Shown here in pieces: positions 46,711 to 55,940 of a stretch of 64,000 nucleotides of DNA. The notes beneath the pieces are model-generated. The model saw nothing but the letters and a program-made list of their open reading frames with translations, was not told where the DNA came from and did no database searches. Every line of letters starts with the position of its first letter. Positions within the stretch are counted from its first letter, which is position 1. Origin of the DNA: Aulosira sp. FACHB-615 (GTDB lineage: Bacteria > Cyanobacteriota > Cyanobacteriia > Cyanobacteriales > Nostocaceae); assembly GCF_014698045.1 (NCBI RefSeq), contig NZ_JACJSE010000017.1, forward strand, positions 62,001 to 126,000, written 5' to 3'. A program made the position numbers and the translations under genes.

Positions 46711-47085
46711 ATGTCTAATTTACCACCTTTGAATCCTGATACAATTTGGGGAATCCTCAAGGATCAAATTGATGATGTAACAGTCAATCAATTAGTTTGG
46801 TATTACTTGGGATATCGCTATAACCCCACAACTGATCAATGGGAAAACAACGAAGTTTTACCAGAATGGCGAGATGAATACCCAGAACCACCAAACTTTC
46901 TCGCAAGTCGTCCCGCAACCATGAAATTAACACGTTCAATTCCCACAGAATACAAGCAAAGCCTTAAAGAAAAGTTGGGATTTAAAGGTTACAAAATTGG
47001 GGAATTTACACCCAGAGAAACACGCCGAGCCACAGCCGCCAATTGGTTATTAAGTTATTGGCGACAACAAAATCCCGAATTATAG
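46711..47085 (+). CDS. DUF1823 family protein
   Basis: 124 aa from the ATG at 46711; a TTG six codons upstream is less likely. LNPDTIWGILKDQIDDVTVN, YLGYRY, PEWRDEYPEPPNFLASRPATMKLTRSIP and the basic end TRRATAANWLLSYW are strongly conserved features of a small soluble family found in cyanobacteria and plants (DUF1823 as I recall). No function is known. Nothing suggests membrane or export. Confidence 0.75.
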   Translation: MSNLPPLNPDTIWGILKDQIDDVTVNQLVWYYLGYRYNPTTDQWENNEVLPEWRDEYPEPPNFLASRPATMKLTRSIPTEYKQSLKEKLGFKGYKIGEFTPRETRRATAANWLLSYWRQQNPEL

Positions 47086-47115
47086 TCATTGGGAAATTTT
47101 GATATACCATTAAAG

Positions 47116-47191
47116 GTAGGTTGAGTGAAGCGAAGCGTAACCAAACAAAATACTAAAAATGTTGGGTTTCACTGCGTTACACCCAACCTAC
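47116..47191. repeat. 76-bp inverted repeat with GTAGGTTG ends
   Basis: GTAGGTTGAGTGAAGCGAAG faces ACCCAACCTAC, of the GTAGGTTGGGTGAAGCGAA type that is abundant in Nostoc-like genomes. The remaining bases of 47086-47472 are AT-rich and show no gene. Confidence 0.6.
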
Positions 47192-47472
47192 AATTTTTTG
47201 CTACTTGTATTTCCTAAATCAAATATAAATCTTATATATACAAAACTAATTTTACATATTTAATAAAATCTATCGCATGATGGTAGATAGCTGATAATAG
47301 CCAAATATTCAGCATTGATAGGAATTAAACACTAAAAAACACCCATTTAGACATTAACTAGTCCCTCTACAGATAGAGGAGGGATTATTGAATTATTTCT
47401 GTAGACCGATTTGCAAATTGATTAATTATTACGAAAATACTGATATTCGCTTTATATACTTGAAAATTTTTT

Positions 47473-49131
47473 ATGGCTAATCCCATTGAATTTAGTTTAT
47501 TTGCACCTTATAACGAAGGCGCTGCGTTAATAGGTTCTTTTTCTGATTGGCAAGAAATTCCAATGATAAAAGGAGAAGATGGTTATTTCCGTACAACTGT
47601 AGAATTAGAAGATGGGGTTTATAAATATAAATTCCGTGTGCAGTCAAAATCGTGGTTTTTTGAAGCAGATCAATGGGTAGATGTTACAGACCCTTATGCA
47701 ACCGATGTTGACGAAATTGGTGGTAAAGATAATGGTGTAATTCGTATTAAGGATGGACAAAAAATTGTTGATACTTATGTCTGGCATCATGATGATAAAC
47801 CTTTACCGCCAGACCATGAACTAGTGATTTATGAATTACACGTTGGTGATTTTTCTGGTGGTGAAGATGACCCTGATGCGAGAGGGAAATATAAACACGT
47901 TATTGAAAAGTTAGATTATTTATGTGATTTAGGAATTAACGCTATTGAATTACTACCAGTTAAAGAATATCCTGGTAATTATAGTTGGGGTTATAACCCA
48001 AGATATTTTTTTGCACCTGAATCGAGTTATGGTTCTACAAATGAATTAAAGCAACTCGTTGACGAATGCCATAGTCGAGGAATTCGGGTGATTATGGATG
48101 GGATTTATAATCACTCAGAATCTTCTAGCCCTTTAACCCAAATAGACCATGATTATTGGTATCATCATGCACCGCGTGACCCTGATAATAGCTGGGGGCC
48201 AGAATTTAATTATGAATTCTACGATGAAAATTTAGAGACTTATCCCGCCCGTAAATTTATTGGCGATACAGTCCGTTTTTGGATTGAAGAATATCATGTA
48301 GATGGCATTCGCTACGATGCAGCCAGACAAATTGCCAATTACGATTTTATGCACTGGATAGTTCAAGAAGCGAAAAAAACTGCTGGTGCGAAACCTTTTT
48401 ATAATGTTGCTGAACATATCCCAGAAACAACCAGTATTACTAATATTGATGGCCCAATGGATGGTTGTTGGCATGATAGCTTTATGCACACAGTTACAGC
48501 ACATATTTGCGGCGATAGTTTTGATTTAGAAAACCTCAAAGATGTGATTGATCCGAAACGTCAAGGTTTCATGGGTGCGACTAATGTGGTTAATTATCTC
48601 ACCAACCATGACCATAATCGGGTAATGGTTGAGTTAGGTAATCGGAATATTTTCGATGAAGAAGCTTTTAGACGCATCAAATTAGGTGTAGCTATTTTGA
48701 TGACGGCTGTGGGTGTACCTTTGGTATGGATGGGACAAGAGTTTGGTGAATATAAACCTAAAACCCAAGAATCATCAAAAATTGAGTGGACACTACTAAG
48801 TAATGATTTAAACGGTGGTTTATTTAATTACTACAAAGGCTTGATTCATCTACGCAAAAATAACCATGCTTTGTATACAGCAAATATTGATTTCATCCAC
48901 GAAAATCACGAAGCTAAAGTGTTGGCTTATAGTCGATGGAATGATGAAGGTTCCCGTGTAGTTGTGGTAGCAAATTTTTCCGAAAACTTTTTAGCTGGCT
49001 ATCACGTTCCTAATTTCCCTTGTGGCGGTACTTGGCACGAGTGGACGGGCAATTATGATGTAGAGGCTGGCGATAATGGGATTATGACTGATCTTGGCCC
49101 TTATGAGGCTAAGGTATTTGTCTGGCAATAA
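47473..49131 (+). CDS. GH13 alpha-amylase-family enzyme with CBM48 (branching-enzyme-like)
   Basis: 552 aa. The N-terminal about 95 residues are a CBM48-like beta-sandwich (EGAALIGSFSDWQEIPM). The GH13 barrel has VIYELHVGDFSGG, MDGIYNH (region I), GIRYDAARQI (region II, nucleophile Asp), VAEHIPE (region III, general acid Glu) and LTNHDHNR (region IV, transition-state Asp). All three catalytic acids are present. The N-terminus recalls 1,4-alpha-glucan branching enzymes and trehalohydrolases, but the protein is shorter than classical GlgB, so the exact reaction (branching, debranching or hydrolysis of glycogen) is open. A terminator follows at 49163. Confidence 0.85.
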   Translation: MANPIEFSLFAPYNEGAALIGSFSDWQEIPMIKGEDGYFRTTVELEDGVYKYKFRVQSKSWFFEADQWVDVTDPYATDVDEIGGKDNGVIRIKDGQKIVDTYVWHHDDKPLPPDHELVIYELHVGDFSGGEDDPDARGKYKHVIEKLDYLCDLGINAIELLPVKEYPGNYSWGYNPRYFFAPESSYGSTNELKQLVDECHSRGIRVIMDGIYNHSESSSPLTQIDHDYWYHHAPRDPDNSWGPEFNYEFYDENLETYPARKFIGDTVRFWIEEYHVDGIRYDAARQIANYDFMHWIVQEAKKTAGAKPFYNVAEHIPETTSITNIDGPMDGCWHDSFMHTVTAHICGDSFDLENLKDVIDPKRQGFMGATNVVNYLTNHDHNRVMVELGNRNIFDEEAFRRIKLGVAILMTAVGVPLVWMGQEFGEYKPKTQESSKIEWTLLSNDLNGGLFNYYKGLIHLRKNNHALYTANIDFIHENHEAKVLAYSRWNDEGSRVVVVANFSENFLAGYHVPNFPCGGTWHEWTGNYDVEAGDNGIMTDLGPYEAKVFVWQ

Positions 49132-49162
49132 CAAGATTCTCTGACATGAGTTAGACGTGAAC

Positions 49163-49186
49163 GGGGCGATATTTGCCCCTTTTTTA
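49163..49186 (+). terminator. Terminator of the GH13 gene
   Basis: GGGGC (49163-49167), loop, GCCCC (49175-49179), then TTTTTTT, 32 bp after the stop codon. Confidence 0.8.
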
Positions 49187-49375
49187 TTAATGGGGAGAAT
49201 TGGGGCGATCGCTCCAATTCTCCCCGCCACCAATTACAGTTAAACTATCAATAGACTCAGGAATAAAGTCTGTTTAAATAAAAATCAAGGCAGAGATTAT
49301 TGTGCTTTTGACTTAAAATGTGTATATTACTTTTCTCTCAAGTAACGAGAGCATTCTAATCTCCAGAGCGTCTAC

Positions 49376-50419
49376 ATGCACAACAAATTATCTAATACTA
49401 ACATTAAAAGTTCCCATATCTTATTAACGCCTCACGACGTTAAGACAAGATTGCCCATTACGAAATCGGCAGAACATACAGTATTAAAATATAGACAAGA
49501 ACTAGAAAACATTTTAGATTTTCAAGATAGTAGAAAATTTATTGTAGTTGGGCCATGTTCTATCCATGATACCAAAGCAGCGATAGAATATGCCGAAAGA
49601 TTAAAAGTTTTAGCAGAGCAAGTCAAAGATAAACTCTTATTAGTTATGAGAGTTTACTTTGAAAAACCAAGAACAACAGTAGGTTGGAAAGGTTTGATTA
49701 ATGACCCTGATATGGATGATTCTTTCCATGTGGAAAAAGGTTTATTAACCGCTAGAAGTTTGCTATTAAAAATTACGGAATTAGAATTGCCTACGGGTAC
49801 TGAAGCCTTAGACCCAATCATCCCCCAATATATTAGTGAATTAATTACCTGGTCTGCTATTGGGGCGAGAACCACAGAATCACAAACGCACCGGGAAATG
49901 TCTAGCGGGCTTTCTATGCCTGTAGGTTTTAAAAATGGAACGGATGGTAACATTCAAGTGGCTTTAAATGCCCTGCACTCAGCAAAAAGTCCCCATAACT
50001 TTCTAGGGATCAATAATAAAGGACAAGTTAGCGTTTTTCAAACTATGGGTAATCCTTACGGTCATGTGATTTTAAGGGGTGGAAACCAGCCTAATTACGA
50101 TGCAGCTAATGTCAAATTAGTAGAACAAAAATTAAAAGATTCTGATTTACCACCAAGAATCGTGATTGACTGTAGTCATGGCAATACCAATAAAGATTAC
50201 CGATTGCAATCTCAGGTATTTGAAGATGTAATTCAGCAAATTATTGATGGCAATACATCTATTGTGGGGATGATGCTGGAATCGCATTTATATGAAGGCA
50301 ATCAACCATTAAATTGCAAACCAGAAGAATTAAAGTATGGTGTTTCTGTAACTGATAAATGTATTGGTTGGGAAGAAACAGAAAGAATTATTTTGGCAGC
50401 CCACGCCAGATTGAGGTAG
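49376..50419 (+). CDS. aroF: DAHP synthase (3-deoxy-7-phosphoheptulonate synthase, class I)
   Basis: 347 aa, the length of the E. coli AroF/G/H class. It condenses phosphoenolpyruvate with erythrose 4-phosphate, the first step of the shikimate pathway. Conserved pieces are FIVVGPCSIHD (metal and PEP site), VMRVYFEKPRTTVGWKG, GARTTESQTHREMSSG and IVIDCSHGN with the metal-binding His. The class is feedback-regulated by an aromatic amino acid through the N-terminal extension, but which one cannot be read here; the symbol aroF is therefore generic. It is monocistronic, 244 bp after the GH13 gene. Confidence 0.93.
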   Translation: MHNKLSNTNIKSSHILLTPHDVKTRLPITKSAEHTVLKYRQELENILDFQDSRKFIVVGPCSIHDTKAAIEYAERLKVLAEQVKDKLLLVMRVYFEKPRTTVGWKGLINDPDMDDSFHVEKGLLTARSLLLKITELELPTGTEALDPIIPQYISELITWSAIGARTTESQTHREMSSGLSMPVGFKNGTDGNIQVALNALHSAKSPHNFLGINNKGQVSVFQTMGNPYGHVILRGGNQPNYDAANVKLVEQKLKDSDLPPRIVIDCSHGNTNKDYRLQSQVFEDVIQQIIDGNTSIVGMMLESHLYEGNQPLNCKPEELKYGVSVTDKCIGWEETERIILAAHARLR

Positions 50420-50448
50420 TAGGCTGTTATAGCAGGAGGAAAGGTGTT

Positions 50449-50550
50449 ATACCAATTTGAAAAATGATTGCGACAAATGGGTTACTGAAAAGCTCGCCAG
50501 TAAGCAATTTCCCAATCCAAAATCCAAAATCTAAAATCCAAAATGGTATT
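50449..50550. repeat. MITE-like element with ATACCAATTT ends
   Basis: ATACCAATTT at the left and AAATGGTAT at the right (one base shorter) bracket about 100 bp containing tandem AATCCAAAATC units. The same ends occur at 14457-14571. Confidence 0.4.
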
Positions 50551-50743
50551 ACTATACCTGGCATTCAAAGTTTCAAATTTTCCTAAGAGGATGTTTGGAA
50601 GCACCTAGTACCGCTACGCGGAAGTAAAAAGTAAAAAGTCAAAAAGCTCATATCACAGGCTTTTCATTCACTTGAAATGGTATCTTTATTTCCGCCGACC
50701 TGTACTAGCCCTAACGAGTGAATATAGTGCTGAGTGGTAAAGT

Positions 50744-50774
50744 TTAAAAGACGTTGCGCTGCAACGTCTTTTAA
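50744..50774. terminator. Bidirectional terminator between DAHP synthase and flv3
   Basis: TTAAAAGACGTTGC, GCT, GCAACGTCTTTTAA: a perfect 14-bp stem with A/T flanks on both sides, just after the flavodiiron stop codon on the minus strand. Confidence 0.75.
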
Positions 50775-50781
50775 AAAGTCT

Positions 50782-52506
50782 TTAGTAGTGATTTCCTACC
50801 TTACGATGATGCACAGCTGTCAGTGCTTCCGGTTTAGAAACTCGGCCGCCATTGACGGTGCTGTATACCGCCCAGTGGTCGCCACAGTCCATCCGGCTAA
50901 CAACTTCGCATTCCATATATGCTAAAGCGTCGGCGAGGATGGGTGTACCGTCTTCGGCGCTTTGGGTTCGCACACCTGCAAAGCGGTCTGCACCAGGGGC
51001 GAACCGTTTGAGGAAGTGGCGCATGAGTGTTTGATAATTGCCTTCTTCTAAGACGTTTAACACAAAGCGATCGCCTACTTGCATTAAGGATTCAATCGCC
51101 CGGTCTTTAGCGACTGCAATGGAAAAGCCCAAGGGTTTAAAGCTGGCTTGTGCTACCCAGGAAGCTAACATCGCGCTGGAGACATCGCCTTTTTTGGCGG
51201 TAATAATATACAGTCCGCCACTGAGTCTACCCAAGGCTTTATCTAAGTCTGCACTCAGGGCTTTCATCGCTTTGATGCTGCGATCGCGCGTTACCCACTG
51301 CCCTAAGTCTGTGCCTGCTTCTTCACACTGCTTATAAGTATTTTCCCTGGGTGTTTCGCTAAGTTGAATCACTGGGAATGCGATATGTAGTCCTAAAGCC
51401 CGGAATTTGTTCAACAGGGGGTAAGTCGGCTCATCATTACCGCCGCCGGTTTCAAATATACCAATGGCTTGTTTATCTTTAGCCGAGCCTAACACAGTAC
51501 TAAGTGCGGCTTGAGCAATGGTATCACCAGCAGATGGCGGCGCACCAATGACTAATCCAGAACAACGCCCAACTAGTTCGCGCAATTCTTGTAAATCTGT
51601 GGCTGAACCCAAATCTACTACTTCTACAGCGACATCGGTTTTGTTGATACCGTTGATAATTGCTTGGGCGAGGCGATCGCTATAACCGTATTCTGAAACG
51701 TAAAATACACCAACGGTAGTTTCTGGTTTCGCTTGGTTCTGACTCCATTTGCGGTAACGTTGGGTGAGTTCCTCAACGTTGTGATAGAGTAACGGCCCGT
51801 GACCTGTCGCAATCATTTTAATCGCTGGTAATTCCCCCATCCGCTTCATTGCAGACAATACCGAGCGCGAATTCGGCCCCATCAAGCATTCATAGTAATA
51901 TTTAAAATCAGCTTCAATAGTTTTTAAGTCTTCGTCAAAAGTAGCATCGGAACAATAGTGCATCCCGAAAGCATCGCAGGTAAACAGGGTTTGGGTTTGA
52001 TGGTCGAAGCTGAAGATTGTGTCCGGCCAATGTAAATTAGGCGCAATTACAAATTCTATCTCGTGACCGTTACCTAAATCTAAGCGATCGCCATTTTTAA
52101 CAATCTGCCGTTTAAATGGCTGATGCACTAAATCTTCCAAAAATTGAATTGCGACTTTGGAAGCCACAACGGTAATTTCTGGAGCTATTTGTAACAAATC
52201 TTTCACTAAGCCGCTATGATCAGGCTCAGTGTGGCTGACAATCAAATAATTGATATCTTGAGGATTAATCAATCCTGTGAGCGTATCAAAATACAGATGA
52301 CGGAACTTCTCATGGGAGGTATCAACTAAAGCAATCTGCTCACCGCGAATCAAAAATGAGTTGTAGGTAGTACCATTTTGTAAACCAAACTCAATATCAA
52401 AGCGATCGCGATCCCAATCTAGAGAGCGAATTGCCGTCGTATCTTGAGAAATATCCTCAGTCTGTATTGTCAACCTTTTTTCCGTTTTCTCGGTGAGCGA
52501 TACCAT
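50782..52506 (-). CDS. flv3: Flavodiiron protein, Flv3-like (metallo-beta-lactamase - flavodoxin - flavin reductase)
   Basis: 574 aa from the ATG at 52506, which has GAGAGG about 9 nt upstream. A GTG at 52524 would add six residues and include that site. Domain order is lactamase-like diiron domain (about 30-260), flavodoxin (FYVSEYGYSDRLAQAI) and a C-terminal flavin reductase (GGLYIITAKKGDVSSAMLASWV). The diiron ligands H92-x-E-x-D-H97 (SHTEPDHSG), LHWPDTIF and ATGHGPLLY are intact, as in Flv3/Flv4 and unlike Flv1/Flv2. The length and sequence favour Flv3. It reduces O2 to water downstream of photosystem I, normally with Flv1. No flv1 gene is adjacent. Confidence 0.88.
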   Translation of the reverse strand: MVSLTEKTEKRLTIQTEDISQDTTAIRSLDWDRDRFDIEFGLQNGTTYNSFLIRGEQIALVDTSHEKFRHLYFDTLTGLINPQDINYLIVSHTEPDHSGLVKDLLQIAPEITVVASKVAIQFLEDLVHQPFKRQIVKNGDRLDLGNGHEIEFVIAPNLHWPDTIFSFDHQTQTLFTCDAFGMHYCSDATFDEDLKTIEADFKYYYECLMGPNSRSVLSAMKRMGELPAIKMIATGHGPLLYHNVEELTQRYRKWSQNQAKPETTVGVFYVSEYGYSDRLAQAIINGINKTDVAVEVVDLGSATDLQELRELVGRCSGLVIGAPPSAGDTIAQAALSTVLGSAKDKQAIGIFETGGGNDEPTYPLLNKFRALGLHIAFPVIQLSETPRENTYKQCEEAGTDLGQWVTRDRSIKAMKALSADLDKALGRLSGGLYIITAKKGDVSSAMLASWVAQASFKPLGFSIAVAKDRAIESLMQVGDRFVLNVLEEGNYQTLMRHFLKRFAPGADRFAGVRTQSAEDGTPILADALAYMECEVVSRMDCGDHWAVYSTVNGGRVSKPEALTAVHHRKVGNHY

Positions 52507-52616
52507 AAATCCCCTCTCAAACACAATGAGTATTTATTCCGCTTGTTCTATTTTGACACGGTTCAAATGTAAATTTTTATTAAAAAACCTATAGTTATCT
52601 TAAAAAAATCAAAAGA

Positions 52617-53396
52617 GTGAAACCGCGTATACATAAACCTTGGCTGGCTTTGGAGATAGGTAATTCCCGACTGCATTGGGGGTTATTCGTAGGCGAAACC
52701 CTTGACTGTACATGGAATACAGACTATCTACCTGATTCAGTTATACAGCAGTTAGGTAACGGTCGAACCTTAGATGATTTCCCCGCCAAGATTTTTACCC
52801 TTCCTTGTCCCCTTCCTCTGGTAATTGCTTCTGTTGTTCCCAGTCAAACCGCACTTTGGCAAAGTTACCCCAATGTCAAAGTAATTACCTTAGAGAATGT
52901 ACCTTTAAAAAATACCTATCCCACATTAGGAATTGACCGCGCCTTGGCTTTGTGGGGTGCGGGGATAAAGTTGGGATTTCCCATATTAGTAATTGATGCT
53001 GGAACCGCACTCACTTTTACAGGTGCAGATAGTCAACAGAATTTAGTTGGCGGTGCAATTTTGCCAGGGCTAGGTTTACAATTTGCAACGTTAGGTCAAA
53101 AAACCAGCCAGTTACCCCAGTTAAAAACGCAAACTTTCACATCTTTACCGCCAAGGTTTGCCCAAAATACCCCAGATGCAATTCAAAGTGGTGTTATCTA
53201 CACCTTGTTAGCTGGAATCAAAGATTTTATGACAGCTTGGTGGGAATTATATCCTAATAGTAATGTGGTGATTAAAGGAGGCGATCGCACCTTATTATTT
53301 AACTATATGGAAACTTTATACCCAAAAATAACAGCCCGTTTGATTGTAGAACCAAACTTAATTTTTTTGGGAATAGCAACGGTTGATAATCTATAA
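52617..53396 (+). CDS. coaX: Type III pantothenate kinase
   Basis: 259 aa from a GTG at 52617; no better ATG lies in frame nearby. ALEIGNSRLHWG is the phosphate-binding loop, GIDRALALWGA and LVIDAGTALTFTG carry catalytic Asp residues, and GGAILPGLGLQFATLGQKTSQLP is typical of the CoaX fold. It phosphorylates pantothenate in the first step of coenzyme A synthesis and, unlike type I enzymes, is not inhibited by CoA. The promoter is shared with flv3 on the other strand across 110 bp. Confidence 0.92.
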   Translation: MKPRIHKPWLALEIGNSRLHWGLFVGETLDCTWNTDYLPDSVIQQLGNGRTLDDFPAKIFTLPCPLPLVIASVVPSQTALWQSYPNVKVITLENVPLKNTYPTLGIDRALALWGAGIKLGFPILVIDAGTALTFTGADSQQNLVGGAILPGLGLQFATLGQKTSQLPQLKTQTFTSLPPRFAQNTPDAIQSGVIYTLLAGIKDFMTAWWELYPNSNVVIKGGDRTLLFNYMETLYPKITARLIVEPNLIFLGIATVDNL

Positions 53397-53467
53397 TTGG
53401 TTGACTGAGAGATACTAAAGCAACTATAAGCTAAAATAGAAACATATACTTATTTCTAATCGTAGAT

Positions 53468-53908
53468 ATGCCTAAAGCCACACACATCTATGAAATCATG
53501 CAAAATTTAGATAATTTGACTTTAGCAGAATTGCTAGTACTTAAAGCCAAAGTTGATACTTTGATTGAGGAAAAATCTTCGTTTCAATTATACCCTCTTT
53601 CTGGGAGCTATCAGAGGAAAACATCTCTTTCCAGTACAACGAGAGACTTAGATGTAGTTGTCTCGTTTCCTCCTATAACTACATCATCCAGTCTCAAAGG
53701 TCATATAATATACGCCTCTGCTAGAGAACATAGTAAGCTGAATGAATCTTTAATAGGCAAATTTTTAGAATCACAATCAAATCAGGATAATTCTTTAGAA
53801 GCGGTGATAGATTTAGTTGATGAATGGATGGCCGATGAATCAGATTACGATGAAGAAACTTATTCATCTATTGAGCCAGCTTTGAACCGCAATCAACTAT
53901 CATTATAA
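53468..53908 (+). CDS. Probable antitoxin of the adjacent PIN toxin
   Basis: 146 aa. No DNA-binding domain is certain. The middle (SYQRKTSLSSTTRDLDVVV) looks unstructured. The C-terminus (VDEWMADESDYDEETYSSI, then PALNRNQLSL) is of the type found at the ends of cyanobacterial antitoxins, where the last acidic segment blocks the toxin. It stops 8 bp before the PIN gene on the same strand, the standard antitoxin-first order. This size is larger than usual for such antitoxins. Function is inferred from neighbour and tail. Confidence 0.65.
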   Translation: MPKATHIYEIMQNLDNLTLAELLVLKAKVDTLIEEKSSFQLYPLSGSYQRKTSLSSTTRDLDVVVSFPPITTSSSLKGHIIYASAREHSKLNESLIGKFLESQSNQDNSLEAVIDLVDEWMADESDYDEETYSSIEPALNRNQLSL

Positions 53909-53916
53909 AAACTCAC

Positions 53917-54375
53917 ATGGGTAGAGTTATTTTGTTGGATACTAATCCATTGAGTCAAGTAACGCATCCAAAGATAGATCCAAAAATCCAACAATGGTTA
54001 AAGTCATTACAAAAAGATGAAACTCTTATACGTGTTCCTGAAATAGCTGATTATGAGCTACGACGTGAACTTTTAAGACAAGGAAAGCAAAAAAGTATAG
54101 AGCGCCTCAACCAACTTAGCAAAATTTGTCTAATACCACTAACGCATGAAACGATGATAAAAGCAGCCGAATTATGGGCTTGGGTAAGAAACCAAGGTCA
54201 ACCCACAGCCAGTAATGACAGCTTAGATGGAGATGTAATTCTTGCTGCTCAAGCCATTTTGCAACTAAAAATTTTTGATCAGGTTACAGTTGTCACAACA
54301 AACTTAAAACATATATCGCGGTTTGAAAGTGAAGGAATATCTGTAGCTGATTGGCAACAAACCCTGAATAAGTAA
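53917..54375 (+). CDS. PIN-domain toxin (VapC-like RNase)
   Basis: 152 aa. It begins VILLDTNPLSQV, where the first catalytic Asp is followed by T-N as in VapC toxins. Further acidic positions appear in EIADYELRRELL and SLDGDVILAAQA, and the late VTTNLKHISRF segment follows the PIN pattern (T-x-N then the last site). This predicts a Mg-dependent RNase that cuts tRNA or another RNA when its antitoxin is degraded. The gene starts 8 bp after the preceding antitoxin-like gene. Confidence 0.85.
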   Translation: MGRVILLDTNPLSQVTHPKIDPKIQQWLKSLQKDETLIRVPEIADYELRRELLRQGKQKSIERLNQLSKICLIPLTHETMIKAAELWAWVRNQGQPTASNDSLDGDVILAAQAILQLKIFDQVTVVTTNLKHISRFESEGISVADWQQTLNK

Positions 54376-54500
54376 GTCATTTACACAACATCAAGAGGCT
54401 TGAAACTCTTACCAATGACAAATGATAGTAACGCACCAAAAGCTTTACGTTAGACGTGCTATGCTGTCGCTAACACATCCTACTACGTGCATTTCAAAAA

Positions 54501-55313
54501 TCATATATGTTTAATAAAATCATGAATCTCTTCCGCTACAATGCCGGCACACTCTTCTGGTAAATCATTGCCAGCATGAGCCACTAATTTAAAATCAACT
54601 TGGGAAATTAATTGTTTATAAGTTTGGCTTTGAAATACAGCATCAGAAGTATCTTGTCCGCCTTGTAAAATTAACACAGGAACTTCAATTAAATGCAATT
54701 TATCTTGCAGTAACTCTGCTTTAATTTCTGCTGTCTGCCTTTGAAATAATAACTGACAAGCGGCGGGATATTTTAGTAAATGTTGACGTTGCTTTAGGTC
54801 TTGCTCGATTTTTTCGTGCCAACCGAATATTTTAGTGATTGGTCTGATAAATTTGAAAAATTTCACTAATAACGGAGAAAATTCTAATAATTTACGCCGT
54901 TGTTGCCAACGTTTTTCTTGTTTCTCAACTTCTACACCTTCTGGTGCTAACAGCACTAAACCTTCTACCTGTTCTGGATATTTCAAAGCATAACTCGCTG
55001 CAATCCAACCTCCCAGAGAATGACCTACTAAGTATACTCTTTCCAGTCTTAAGGCTTGCAGTAGTTCCGCGATCGACTCTACTTGTAAATCTATTGAGTG
55101 ATGAATATTTGGCTTATCAGACTCCCCAAAGCCTATCAAGTCTGGTGCAAAGCAATGGAAATTCTTCGCCAGTTTTTCCATTACAGATGACCACTGACTA
55201 CTATCGTTCCAAGCACCATGTAACAAAACCACCGGAATACCTTGACCAGCCTCGCTCCAAAATAACAATCCTTGAGAGAGCTTTCTGCGGGAGTTACGTA
55301 ATAGTGTATCCAT
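54501..55313 (-). CDS. Alpha/beta hydrolase
   Basis: 270 aa. VVLLHGAWNDSSQW holds the oxyanion-hole HG, PDLIGFGESDKP the usual strand 4, YLVGHSLGGWIAA the nucleophile Ser elbow, LILQGGQDTSD the acid and LVAHAGNDLP the His. The catalytic triad is complete. No signal peptide. The substrate cannot be told. It lies 87 bp downstream of the Nudix gene on the same strand and could share a transcript. Confidence 0.88.
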   Translation of the reverse strand: MDTLLRNSRRKLSQGLLFWSEAGQGIPVVLLHGAWNDSSQWSSVMEKLAKNFHCFAPDLIGFGESDKPNIHHSIDLQVESIAELLQALRLERVYLVGHSLGGWIAASYALKYPEQVEGLVLLAPEGVEVEKQEKRWQQRRKLLEFSPLLVKFFKFIRPITKIFGWHEKIEQDLKQRQHLLKYPAACQLLFQRQTAEIKAELLQDKLHLIEVPVLILQGGQDTSDAVFQSQTYKQLISQVDFKLVAHAGNDLPEECAGIVAEEIHDFIKHI

Positions 55314-55400
55314 CTTATATATAAAAATTACATCATAGTAGATTGTAGTTTTTATATTGGATTTTGTAATTAAAACTCCCAGAGAAAATCTAAAGTATTG

Positions 55401-55940
55401 TTACGCCAGCGTTGTCAAGCCGTTTAAGTAGTCCTGTAGCTGTCGAGAATGGTCATGAGACATTGGGCCTTTAGGTAAAGCACTCGGAAAAAAAGCTTGG
55501 ATTTCCATAACTTCTAAAGTATCTTGAATTTCCATTTTTCCTTTAACTTCGGCTTCCACCACAACGCAAATCGAATGAATGCGAGGATCTCTATCTGGTG
55601 CAGAATAAACACCTACTAAACGTTTAATTTCTACTAATTCCAGTCCTGTTTCCTCTATTAATTCTCGGCGGACTGTATTCGGGATATCTTCTCCCCAGTC
55701 CACCATTCCCCCTGGTAATGACCAAAGACCATTATCTCGCCGTCGAATTAAGACAATTCGACCGTCAGGTAATATCGGAATAATACTTGTACCAGTAATA
55801 GGATGACGGAAAATAATACCTAATACTGTTTGTCCATAGCGCCATAAACCGCGTGTAGATTGGACAAATGCTGCAAAAAAAGCCAGAACGTTCAAGCTAA
55901 AAATTGTGGTGTTATGTTTTTTGATTTCTTGCACTCGCAT
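55401..55940 (-). CDS. Nudix hydrolase
   Basis: 179 aa. The Nudix box is complete: G-x5-E-x7-REUxEExGU in GGMVDWGEDIPNT followed by VRRELIEETGLEL. Upstream is a strand GRIVLIRRRDNGLWSLPGG. The family cleaves nucleoside diphosphates linked to another moiety; the actual substrate is not evident. An N-terminal hydrophobic segment (SLNVLAFFAAFVQS) may bind the membrane, which is unusual for the family. Confidence 0.88.
   Translation of the reverse strand: MRVQEIKKHNTTIFSLNVLAFFAAFVQSTRGLWRYGQTVLGIIFRHPITGTSIIPILPDGRIVLIRRRDNGLWSLPGGMVDWGEDIPNTVRRELIEETGLELVEIKRLVGVYSAPDRDPRIHSICVVVEAEVKGKMEIQDTLEVMEIQAFFPSALPKGPMSHDHSRQLQDYLNGLTTLA

Noticed and set aside
50852..51337. Plus-strand frames inside flv3
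   Set aside because: They are shadows of the well-supported flavodiiron gene on the minus strand.
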